DNA from: Piscicola geometra
Taxonomy: Eukaryota > Annelida > Clitellata > Hirudinida > Piscicolidae
DNA: 64,000 bases
Assembly (NCBI GenBank): GCA_943735955.1
Contig: OX030955.1
Location: forward strand, 11,195,647 to 11,259,646
Direction of reading: 5' to 3'
The notes under the pieces are model-generated. The model searched no databases. It was given only the letters and a program-made list of their open reading frames with translations, and was not told the DNA's origin. Made by a program: the position numbers and the translations under genes. Shown in pieces: positions 48,201 to 60,833 of the stretch (its first letter is position 1; every line of letters starts with the position of its first letter).

Positions 48201-51200
48201 GAACAGAATGCAGAGCTGCAGGACAGACTGGCAGCAGCAGAAACAGAGGCAGCAGAACTCAAGAACCACATCGAGGAATTAGAGTACAACCTACAGGTGC
48301 TGTTGTTCTTGTTGTTGTTGTTCTGTTGTGCTGTTGTTGTTGAATTCGTTAGTGGATTAGCAGTCTGGAGAGTATCACCTCAACCAGCTGCGCTGCCCTG
48401 CCAGGCTCTTGAGTCAGTTCTCTTATATTTTGTCCCAGCCCGTGTGTTGACCTTTCTGACTCCAACCCTGGGCATTCTGTCCATAGGTGGGTCGCCGTTT
48501 CTTGGGCCGTCTTGCAGAGCCTCCATAGGTTCTCTTCGCTTAGACCTGTTCTGCATTGGTAGGCTCTGATCGCCGGGTGGTGCCCAGTACGGAACCTGCT
48601 CAAGTTGGTGCGAGCATGTTTGGAGAGCTCCTCTTCATCTTTCTTGAGCCTTCCGTTGTAGATGCCATTCAGTCTATAATTACTGAGCTGGTGTGCTTGG
48701 GCTCCGTGACTTGCGACTGCTTGACAGATTCCGGCTGTTGATGCGACTTGGCTCATTGGGATTCTCTTTGACTCCCTACATATAGCTGCCCCCGCATCGA
48801 CCTCTTCGTTGCCAATCAGAGTGCAGTGGTTTGGCACCCATATGAAAAGGACCATTCGGCTTTGATTGGCGCACTTTGCAGATAGCTCTGTAATACGATG
48901 GGTGGAGGAAGAGTTCGACGCCATAAGCGAAAGAAGCGGCTTGCAATCAGACACTATCTTTGCCATGCTCTAGTCCTCTCTCTCACTCAACCAGTTCAGA
49001 GCCTCCTCAACCGCAATTCTTTCAGTGTCCATTGGGTTACTCTTGGGTCCTATGTACTTGTTCCAGGTAGTAACTTTTTGATCCTTTTGGCATACCATCA
49101 CCGCAGCACCACCGTGCTTGGCCACCCCTTTCATTGAACCATCAGTGTGAATGGTAAATTCCACGTCACCTTCCTGAGAGATGGCATCTTTGGCTGCGTC
49201 CAGTTGAGTAAGGTTAGGCTTGTGCCTGCTGGTGTCGGAATAGCTCACGTTGAGAGGGAAGTTGAACCAAGGCGGCTTGGACTGATAGATGGCTTCATGC
49301 AAGGGGTCTTCTGGGAAAATGGCTTTTGCTTGAAGGAAGTATTTGGCCCTCCAGCTGTTTTGCTTCAGCTTCTTGGTGACTTGCCTCTCCACAAGTGCCT
49401 TCCTCCAGTCTTCCTGCTCGTAGCTTAGCCATTTGACAGCCTTCTTTAGGGAGGCTTTGTCAAACCTCGTCTCCATGTTGGCGAGGTCTGCTTCGATGAG
49501 TACTGCTTCAGAGGGCGTAGTTGCTGTGAGGGAGGCTTTTGGCAGCACGAAGTTGAGTCTTCTCAATCTTGGCTATGTGGGTTTTGGGCGTCCAAGGTGT
49601 CCATGCAGGGCTGGCGTATTCCATTATGCTCCTTTGTAGTGCACAATATACACTTCTTAGCCCAGCTCTCTTCCATTCCCACTCCGTGCCTCCGAGATTT
49701 CGGATGATGTTGTCCCATTTCCTTACCTTGTCTACTATCATGTCAAAGTGCAAGAGTCTGTCATACTTGACTCCTAGGAAGGTCGGGTTCGGTTCAAACG
49801 GGAGTGGGATGTTGTTGATGGTGAGCGACAGTTGCCAATTGTGTTCGGAGACTGCTGTGGAGAAGAAGCTGCTCGAGCACTTGTTGTAGTTTAGGACGAG
49901 GCGGTTTACAGAACTCCAATCTTGAACTTTTGAAAATTCAATTCGGAGTTTTGCCTGGATCTTCAGCTTGTCGTTACCCGTACGTGCTATTCCTAAGTCG
50001 TCAGCAAAGGCACACGCCGTTGAGTCTTCCATAAACCTGTCGAGGAGGTCATTTATGTAGATGACGAAGAGTATGGGCGACAACACTGCTCCTTGAGGTA
50101 GTCCAGCCCTGAATACTCTTGGGTTGCTGAGGTCTCCATTGTACTTTGCTTTGGCTCGACGCTTGACAAACCACCCTTTGATGTAGGCAATGAAGCGAAG
50201 AGGGATGCCGATGTCGACCATTTTGTTAAGCAGCCGTTTTCTCCATACTGTGTCGAAGGCTCGGCTGTAGTCGTACTGTGTGAGGATGGTGCGTTGCGAA
50301 GGTTTTGCCTGGAACCCATCACTGACTGTTTGCGTGAGGCGTAGGCATTGTTCCGTTGTGTCTCTCTCTGACCTGAACCCCAAATGGTTGTCGCTTAGTA
50401 ACCTTTTCCAGAAGCTTCCCCACCACCGAGGTAAGGCTGATCGGGCGGTAGCTTGGCACATCAGCAGGGTTTTTGCCACGTTTCAGGATCGGGATGATGA
50501 TGGCATCCCACCATTGCTGAGGGCACTCGCGGCGACTCCAGCAGATGTTGTCAGGTCCTCGGGCCTGCCTGCGGAGATGGAGTGGATTCCTTGCTGCAGC
50601 TCAAACATCGTAAATGCCTTCTCGATCTCTTGCTCGGGGATCGAGCGGGTGTGGCTGAGTGATGGAGACCTTCGTTTTCCGATGTTCCTTGTCACTCTTG
50701 ACTTGGCTGATGCTTGCGTATTCCTGGATGAATGCGTTCGCATGCGCTTTGCTTGTGATGCAAATGCGGCCTTTGTAAGTGATGGACTTGTCGACGGATG
50801 TGCTAGGGTCTCCTCTCAAGTTCTTGATCAACTGCCACGCCTGCTCTGGGTCCTTAGATCTTTCAATCTTGGCGAGCTTAGATCTCCAGATACGCCCTTT
50901 TGCTTCAAGTATGAGCACCTTGAGCCGATCGTCTGCCTCCTTCCATTTATGCCTGTCAGATACTTGTGACCTTACCCAGTTGTTGTTTTTCTGTTGTGCT
51001 GTTGTTGTTATTTTGTTGTTGTGTTCTGCTGCTGTTCTTTTTTTAGTTGCTATGTAGTTGTTGTACTATTTTTTGTTGTTGTTGCTGTGCAGCTGCTATG
51101 TAGTTGCTGTTTTACTGTTTTAGTTGTTTTTGTTTGACTGTTGTAGTTGTTTTTGTTTCTGTTTTTTTGTTTTTGTTGTGATGTTGTTTTTTTTAGTTTT

Positions 51201-54200
51201 GTGTCCTTGTAGTTCTGTGTTTTGTTGTAGTGCTCCTAACCCACCCACTCACACCTCTTTCAAGAACCACCCACTCACACCTCTTTCAAGAACCACCCAC
51301 ACACACCTCTTTCAAGCACCACCCACTCACACCTTTCAAGCACCACCCACTCACCTCTTTCAAGCACCACCCACTCACACCTCTTTCAAGAACCACCCAC
51401 TCACACCTCTTTCAAGCACCACTCACTCACACCTCTTTCAAGCACCACTCACACACACCTCTTTCAAGCACCACCCACTCACTCCCTTCAAGGCCTCGAG
51501 ACACAGGGTGGCGAAGATGGACAGACACCTGAACGACCTGGTCTCCCGCCTCAAGACGTACCAGGAGGGCGAGATCAGGGTGCAGGGAGGGGGCGAGGGA
51601 GTCTCCAAGAACAAGTTCATCGAGGTGCTCGCTGAGTTGGAGGAGCAGAAGGAACTCTCGCTGTCCAGGTGTCTGTGCGCTCTTGCATGTCTGCTTCGTT
51701 GTCTGCTTCGTTGTCTGCTTCGTTGTCTGCTTCATTGTCTGCTTCATTGTCTGCTTCATTGTCTGCTTCATTGTCTGCTTCATTTTCTGCTTCGTTGTCT
51801 GCTTCGTTGTGTCTGTCTAGTTATTCGCTTGGTTGACTGTGTTAATGATATCTATAGCATCATCATCTCCATCATCGTACTCATCACCATCATCATCATC
51901 ATCGTCATTGTCTTCTTCCTTACGACTACTATCATATTTCCCATCATCACCATCATCATCTTCCTCACCACTACTACTATCACCTTGACCACCACGACGA
52001 CAGACTGAGTGAGTTGGAGCGACTGCAGGAGGTGCATGAGGAGAGTGTCAGGCAGGTGGAAAAGCTCAAGATGGACGTGAGTCGTTGCTGCTGTGGCTGT
52101 TGTGCTTGTTGCTGTTGTCGTTGTTGTGGTTGTGGTTGCTCTTGTTGTGCTTGTTGTTGTAGTTGATATTGCAGCTGCTTGTTTGGTTCTCCTAGTGGTT
52201 ATTACTTATCAAATCACCTGGAATCCAACCACTCGGATCATCTCACCACTTCAAGCAACTCAATTCACCACAAGCACGTCCTTCTGTTCACCACAAAACT
52301 CCCTTCTTGCTAACACCACCACGTCCAACCACCTCCTGCCACAACGACTACACGACCAACCACCTCCTGCCACAACGACCACACGACCAACCACCTCCTG
52401 CCACAACGACCACCACCCAGCTATCGATGCTTCCAGAGGCGGTGATCACCTCATCGAGCGAGTACAAGAGCCTGCAGTCGCAGTTCTCGGTGCTCCTGCA
52501 GGAGAGCATCCTGCTCAGGAACCAACTGGAGGAGTGTCGTGGAGTCCTCGCCATGTGCAAGAACACACACTTCAGACAGATCGAGCAGATGGAGGTGTGT
52601 GTTTGTGTGTGTTTATGTGTATGTGTGTGTTTGTTTTGTGCGTGTGTGTGTGTGTGTGTGTGCTTGTGTGTGTTTTTGTGTGTGAGTGTGTGTGTGTTTG
52701 TGTGTGTTTTGTGCGAGTCTGTGTGTGGGTGTTTTTTGTGTGTGCGGGTGTGTGTTTGCTCGAGTAAGATTTATTTGTGTTTGTCTGTTTGTGTTTGTCT
52801 GTTTGTGGTTGTCTGTTTGTGTTTGTCTGTTTGTGTTTGTCTGTTTGTGTTTGTCTGTTTGTGTTTGTCTGTTTGTGTTTGTATGTTTGTGTTTTTCTGT
52901 TTGTGTTTGTCTGTTTGTATTTGTCTGTTTGTGGTTGTCTGTTTGTGTTTGTCTGTTTGTGTTTGTCTGTTTGTGTTTGTCTGTTTGTGGTTGTCTGTTT
53001 GTGGTTGTCTGTTTGTGGTTGTCTGTTTGTGGTTGTCTGTTTGTGGTTGTCTGTTTGTGTTTGTCTGTTTGTGTTTGTCTGTTTGTGTTTGCCTGTTTGT
53101 CTGTTTGTGTTTGTCTGTTTGTGTTTGTCTGTTTGTGGTTGTCTGTTTGTGTTTTTCTGTTTGTGTTTGTCTGTTTGTGTTTGTTTGTTTGTGTTTGTCT
53201 GTTTGTGTTTGTCTGTTTGTGGTTGTCTGTTTGTGTTTGTCTGTCTGTGACTCGGATGCTGGCTTGCCTCTGCAGCTGGACGAGCTGGCTATGCAGAAGA
53301 GGCTGAGGACCGAGATGATTGAGATGGAAGATGAGCATGCCCAGGTGATGACGGTGGTGATGATGATGATGATGATGACGGTGGTGATGATGATGATGGT
53401 GATGATGATGGTGGAGATGGTGATGATAAGGATGATGATGATGATGAGGATGATGATGATGATGGTGGAGATGATGATGATGATGGCGCAGGTGAGAAGG
53501 GAGTATGACATGTTGAGGATGGAGTTCGAACAGACTCTGGCTGCCAATGAACAAACTGGTGGGTAGCAGATGATGATGTTGATGATGAGGAGGAGGTAGA
53601 AAATCATGATGAGGATGATAGGTAGCAGATGATAATGTTGATGATGAGGATAGTTAGAAAATGATGATTATGATGATGGTGGTAGGTAGAAGCACTTAAT
53701 TGATTGGCTTATTTTCTTTAATTAAGAACTTGTCATATTTAAGCATTGCCATCAAAGCTCATGCACCACTACCGATACTACAACCACGATATCACTACAA
53801 CCTCTATAATCATAACACCCACCACCATCACAATCAACACCAACAATCTCAAACACCACCACCACTACTGCAATCACAACTACCACTGCAATCACCACTA
53901 ACACTGCTGCAACCACCACTACCACCACTGCAACCACCACTACCACTGCAACCACCACTACCACCACTGCAACCACCACTACCACTGCAACCACCACTAA
54001 CACTGCTGCAACCACCACTACCACCACTGCAACCACCACTACCACTGCAACCACCACTACCACTGCAACCACCACTACCACTGCAACCACCACTACCACC
54101 ACTGCAACCACCACTACCACTGCAACCACCACTACCACCACTGCAACCACCACTACCACCACTGCAACCACCACTAACACCGCTGCAACCACCACTACTA

Positions 54201-57200
54201 TTGCACTCACTACCAGGCTTGCAGAGTCGTCATTTTTTTTTACTTGCTCGGCTCCGGCTCAGTTCCTGGCTTGGCTCCGGCTCTCTATAAAGAGGTGTCA
54301 CACGAGACAAACTTGCGCTACCTTTTGACGGAAACATTGTCTCAAAAAGAAGCACAATTTATGATGAGTAGTGCTTTCTGATTGGTTAATAACAAAATGT
54401 GAAAATAATTTTATTTAATTTTTTTTAGTTAAATATTTTATAGGAATGAAATTGTTGTGTTGCATTTTAGATAATCAGTTCTAATTAGTTTATGCATTAT
54501 TATTTATTCCTAAAATTAAAATTATATTTTTTTAAAGATTTTATTTATTATCTCTTTGTTACATAAATGAAAAATATTTGTGACAAATATCTTGAACGTT
54601 GAATTACTCTGTGTCAACCAATTTTTAGAATTGGTAAAAGCATAAAAGAAAAAATATATCATTCTACATGTGCTTATAGTTTCTGTTTAAAAATATTGTA
54701 TGTCAAAATTCAAAATACAAGTTTTTTAAACTTAAAATTTTCTTTGTTCATTGAAATAAAAAACATAATTTTTTGAATGTAATTTTCATTTTTTTGAATA
54801 CTTTAAAGACCAAAAATTGTTTTTGGTTTTTATTTTGAAATCTTTTTTTGCTTAAATTGTAGATTAAAGAAAAATTGGGCTTTAATAAAAAAAAAGAGAG
54901 AGCCGTAGCCACCAGATTTTTCGGGTTTGGCTCTAAAACTAGTGGCTTTTTGGCTCCACTGCTCCAGCCCGGCTCTGCCAGCCTGCTCACTACTACAACC
55001 ACCACCACACCCATGCAACTAACTTCACGACCACAACCACTACCACGAACTCAGGTCCGATAAACAGGGAGATGCGGAATCTGATCAGCAGTCTCAAGAG
55101 CCACAACGAGCAGTTGAAGGGAGAGATGCAGAGGTACAAGCGGAAGTTGAAGGAGGCACAAGTCGAAATCACCAAGGTTAGGTCGTTTTTTTTTGTTTTC
55201 GTGAGTTATAGACTATAGTGTCGTATGATGTGTTTGTTGTTTTTGGTGTGGTTGTTTTTGGTGTGGTTGGTGTGGTGTGGTTGTGATGGGGTGTTGGTTT
55301 GATGTGGGGTCGTTATGGCTGGTTTGATGTGCTGTGGTGTTGGTTTGATGTGGGGTCGTTATGGCTGGTTTGATGTGCTGTGGTGTTGGTTTGATGTGGG
55401 GTCGTTATGGCTGGTTTGATGTGCTGTGGTGTTGGTTTGATGTGGGGTCGTTATGGCTGGTTTGATGTACTGTGGGCTTGTAGTGTACTGTGGGGTTGTA
55501 GTGTACTGTGGGGTTGCAGTGTACTGTGGGGTTGTAGTGTACTGTGGGGTTGTAGTGTACTGTGGGGTTCTAGTGTACTTTGGGGTTGCAGTGTAATGTG
55601 GGGTTGTAGTGTACTGTGGGGTTCTAGTGTACTTTGGGGTTGCAGTGTACTGTGGGTTTGTAGTGTACTGTGGGGTTCTAGTGTACTTTGGGGTTGCAGT
55701 GTAATGTGGGGTGGTTGTGACAATAGATTGCTGTGCTGTAGTGTTCTGTAACTCTTGTTCGGCTGAAGTGCTTTGATGGCGACTAAGAACAAATCTCACG
55801 TGCAGACGAAGGAGGAGCTGCAGCAGATAGCAGAGCAGCAGCAGCAGCAGCAGCAGGCCACCGCAGCAGGAGGCATCGAAGCTCGTTGTTCAGAGCCTGG
55901 CAAGGAGATGCAGGAGGAGATGGAGAAAATGCAGGCTGAGAATGAAGCGTTGAAGGAGGTCAAGGCTGAGATCAAGTGCGTGGTGGTGATGATGATGGGG
56001 ACTGATGGCGACTAGGATCATAAAGGGTAATGATGGGGAGTAGGTGGTCATGGGGCGCTATTCGGTCTTGGGTAAATTTATTATGTATTTTTCCAAGATT
56101 CCACATCACTTCATACCCTTCCACCTCACTCTACATCACACCACATCACTTCACACCCCTCCACCTCACTCCACCTCACTCCACCTCACTCCACTTCACT
56201 CCACCTCACTTCGCACCTCACTCCACTTCACTCCACCTCACTCCACCTCATTCCACCTCACGACGACAGGCGACTGCAAGAGAAGGAGAGGGAAACGAAG
56301 CTGCACTGGGAGAGCCTCAAGACCATGAGCAAGGTAGGCCGTGATGATGATGATGATAATGATGATGTTGATGATAATGATGAGGGTAATGATGATGGTG
56401 GTCAACGAGTGCTCGGGTGTGTAACGACCATCGGCTTAAGCAATAATAAAAGGTCTTGTCGTTTGTCCGTTGAGTCGACTAGGAACACTTTCAAGTTATT
56501 CGGCATTGTGATGTGACTGGCTGTCTGTGTGTGCGCAGATGGCTGATGAGGCCGATCCTGACACGGGAGCATGAGAGCCAAGGGATGAGTGGGACGTCTC
56601 CAAGAGGGTTGACAATGCGGGTTTTTTGGATTTGCCTCTTCTTTTCTGCGGCGTTGATCCTGTTTGCCTCACAGTTCATGGCACCTTTGTGAATGGAAGA
56701 ACGCCAGGTGGAACGATTGTTGCAGCTTGTTCCCACGTTTCTACGTTGAGGGAAAACGCTTTTAGTGAGGCTTTCAGAGTGTCTTTGAAGCGTTTCTTTT
56801 GCCCACCCTGAGACCGCTGGCTATGCAGAAGTTCACCATAGAAGAGTCTTTTTGGCAGTCTCTCGTCTTTCATTCGGACTACGTGCCCTGCCCAGCGAAG
56901 CTGAGATTTCATAAGGAGGGTGAAGATGCTGGGAAGTCCTGCTATTGACAGTACCACTGTGTCTGGAGTTTTGTCTTGCCATTTTATGCCGAGGATCTTC
57001 CTGAGGCTTGTTGTGTGAAAGTGGTTCAACTCCCTAGCATGGCGTTGATATACAGTCCAAGCTTCACATGCATATAGCAGTGTGGGGAGCACCACAGCCC
57101 TGTATACTTTCAGCTTTGTCATGGTGGTGATGTCTCTTCTGTTCCAGACGTTGGGGGTACAGCCTGCCAAAGGTGGAACTGGCTCAAGCAATCCTCATAT

Positions 57201-60200
57201 TCACCTCGTCATCGATAGTGACACTTTGGGATAGTGTACTGCCTAGGTAGGTGAACCGGTCCACTGTGTTGAGCCTTTGTCCATTGACCGTGATGTTAGG
57301 CTCAACGTAGGACTTTCCGGGTGCTGGCTGATGAAAGACTTTGTGCTGATCATCAGACTAAAATTTGTGCAGGCGCTGGAAAACAGGTTAACGCTGCGTT
57401 GCATGTCGGCTTCTGACACAGCGTTGAGGGCACAGTCATCAGCAAACAGGAGGTCTCTGATGATGTCCGTCGTAACTTTGGTTTTTGCCTGGAGCCTCCG
57501 AAGGTTGAACAGTTTGCTATCTGTTCGGTACTTCAGATTGACACCAACCACCTCATCTCTGAAGACATCAGTCATGGATGAAAACATAAGGCTAAACAGA
57601 GTTGGTGCCAGAACGCAGCCTTGCTTGACCCCGTTCGTGACTGGGAAAGAGTCAGATGATTCTCCACTGTCCTGGACTCTGGCTTGCATGCCATCGTGGA
57701 ATTTTTTCACCAAGACGATGAATTTCCTTGGACAACCGTACTTGGCCACGATCTTCCATAGACCCTCTCTACTGACGGTATCGAAAGCCTTGGTGAGGTC
57801 CACATATGTAGAAAACAGGTCAGAGTTTTGCTCCTGACACTTTTCTTTCAGCTGCCATGTCGATGGTTTCTCGTTTTTTTCGGAAACTACACTGACTTTC
57901 AGGCAGGAGACCTTGGTCAAGGTGGGCTGTGAGGCGGTTGAGCAGGAGTCTAGCAAATATCTTTCCTGCAATAGAAAGCAGTGATATGCCATGTGGTTGT
58001 CACAGGCTTGTCTACTTCCTTTCCGCTTGTAGAGATGTATGATGGAAGCATCTTTAAATTCCTGCGGAATCGTCTTTTTCTCCCACATCAATAAGTACAA
58101 CTGGTGGAGTCTTTTAGTCAGACCTGGTCCCTCCTCCTTGTAGACCTCAGCTGGAATAGCGTCTGAACCAGGTGCTTTGCCACTGGAAAGAAGACGTATT
58201 GCTTCCTGGGTCTCGTGCAAGGTTGGAGGATCATCCAGTGCTTCGTTGGTGGGCACTTGGGAAAGACGATTGATGGCTTCGACGTTGATGCTGGAGGGGC
58301 AATTGAGGACGTTGTCGAAGTGTTCGGCCCATCTCTCCAAGATCTTTCTCTTTGTCTGTAATGAGAGTGCAACCATCTGCCCGGAGAAAGGGGTATGATC
58401 CAGAGGTGTGGGGCCATAAACTTCTTTCAAGGCGTACTAAAGGTTTTTGTGGTCCTTCTTGTCTGCATAAGCCTGGATATCGTCGTCCTGCATCTTACGA
58501 AGTTTGAACTGCACTGTTTTGCGTTGATGTATGCATCTCTCCTTGTCGTGGACTTGGGGTTGGTGAGATAAGCTTGGTGGAGATGGTGTTTGTTATCCAA
58601 TAACTGCTTGATGACTTCGCAGTTCTCTTCAAACCAGTTCTTGTGCTTCTTGATCTGGGGTCCCAGAGTCTCTGAAGCTGCGGTGGAAATGAGCTCTATG
58701 GGTGACGCCCAGTCTTCTTCCACATTCTGGTTATTCGGAGAGGTGGATTCCAAAGGTTTTTTCCAAAGCGTCCACAAAAAACTGCTTGCAACTGGCGCAA
58801 TTGAGCTTGGCGATATTCAGCCGTTTGGGAACCTTTTTGCCTTGCGGGCGTCGTTTCGGCTGAATGCGGATGTTGAGCTTGGTGGTAATGAGACGGTGGT
58901 CTGTCCAGCATTCAGCACCACACACTGACTTGGCCATTCGTACATCTTGCCTGTCCTTCTTCTTCACGATGACGTAATCGATAAGATGCCAGTGCTTTGA
59001 GCGAGGGTGCATCCATGACGTCCGATTACGAGTAAGAAGGCGGAAGATCGTGTTTGTGATCACAAGATCATGTTCAGCGCAAGTCTGGAGCAAGAGAAGG
59101 CCGTTGCTGTTGCAGTGGCCCACTTCATGATGTCCGAGGGCTCCTTCCCAAGCAGCGTTGTCCTTGCCAACTCTTGCGTTGAAGTCACATAGCAAGACAA
59201 GTTTGTTCGCTTTTGGAACGTCGGCAATGACTGTGAAGTTCTTCGATGTAAATGCCGTATCTGGCGAGTTCTTGACCTAGCAGGGCTGTTGTCTTCTGGG
59301 GTCTATCCACATCGACTCTGTCCAAGAGTGTTCAAAAATTTCATCTGCCCAGTTTAAGAGGAATTATTTTCTTTTTTTTATTTCTAACGCTATTGTAGGG
59401 TCCCCACCAACCGCGGTGAGCTGGCTAGGGAAGTTTGGAACAGGCAATTTTCATGGCACTTTTCTAGCCCCTTCCTCATGCCAGGAGGTGAGTAGTGAAT
59501 TCCTGAAAAGGGCTGCTCAGTCACCCAGGGGCCTGCCGGACTCCACCGCTGTTCCATATCAGCGAAGAACGACCCAATGCCTTGAGCCGCCTGTGTGCAG
59601 GGTCACGACTACGACTCCCAGTGTACCCACACCTGCCGCTTCGTCGCTTGCTTGTCGCCACAGGACCTGTCGAATGAGGTGATGAATGACTAAAAGTGAC
59701 TTGCGCGATGAATTGTTTTAAAGTGAGAAAGAGTTGCGCAGTTCGTCGATCTCACTCTCTCGCCTGAGACCATCTTGATCCAGTAGCAGGACAGAGTCGA
59801 GACGGCTGGAGATGGAAACGGGTGCAGTGGATGGCCATGATGTTTTTCGTGTCTCGTCATGCCCTTAGCGTTCCACAAAGCTTTACTGAAAATCGCCTTC
59901 TTGACCGTTGACCATCTAGTGGTTCTTCCGCTCCGTCTGCCGATTCCAGTCTTTACCTGCATAGGTAGACATACCTAGACCACTGTGCACGCTACAGTTC
60001 CAATCTTCGTTCCAAGCCCAAGTTATAGAGCCAACGACCCGCTTTCGCCCCTTCAGCATTTAGCATTATCCATGGAGTGCCACGAGGAGGCATGCTGTTA
60101 GACTTTGGAACAGAGCCTGCAACGCAGGTCGACCTTTTCTCAGTTTTCATGGAGAACCCCTGGACCAGGAGGGAACCCACTGAGAGTCTTGCTCCACTTA

Positions 60201-60801
60201 CTCCACGAGTCCTAGGTTCGAGTGCAACCGATACCCTAGGAGCCGATAGGCGCAATCGAAATATGCAGCCTAAGTGGTCTGGAAGTCTGTTCGGGTTATA
60301 CGCCACAATGATAACATTTGTCAGTTTTGTTATTGCTATTTAAATTGTTGTTGTCGTTACGAAGGAGGGCAGGGACAAGTGTCAGTTGCTGTCATCTGAG
60401 CGGAAGGCCCGCATGGAGATGGATGAGTTGAAGAGTCAGATGAGGAGGCTGCAGATGGAGGTGGAGAGGAGGGAGAGGAGAAGGGTGGGAGGAGGGGATG
60501 AGGATGCCCTGAGGAAGTTGAGGAGGCAGGAGGAGGCGAACATCGAGTTGAAGAGGTGCCTCGACACCAAGAAGCAGGCATGCTGCACTTACCTTCCATT
60601 CGCCATCATCATCATCGCCACTATCTTTATCATTATCATCATCGCTATCTTCATCATCTTCATTATCATCATCATCATCGCTAAAATCATATCGTCATCA
60701 TCATCGTCATCACCATCATCACCATCACCACCATCATCATCACCACCACCATCATCATCATCATCATCATCTCCATCATCACCATCACCACCATCATCAT
60801 C

Positions 60802-60833
<32 letters not shown>

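Noticed and set aside
46862..48282. Two overlapping frames over 400 codons, rich in Tyr, Leu, Pro, Thr and Ser
   Set aside because: They enter and leave BRE1 exons but are mostly intronic minisatellite; the real exons are 46880-46969 and 48207-48296.
52307..53607. Cys/Val/Leu-rich and Gln/Thr/Asn-rich long frames on both strands
   Set aside because: A 12-bp unit without stops keeps all frames open. Only the short BRE1 exons inside are real.
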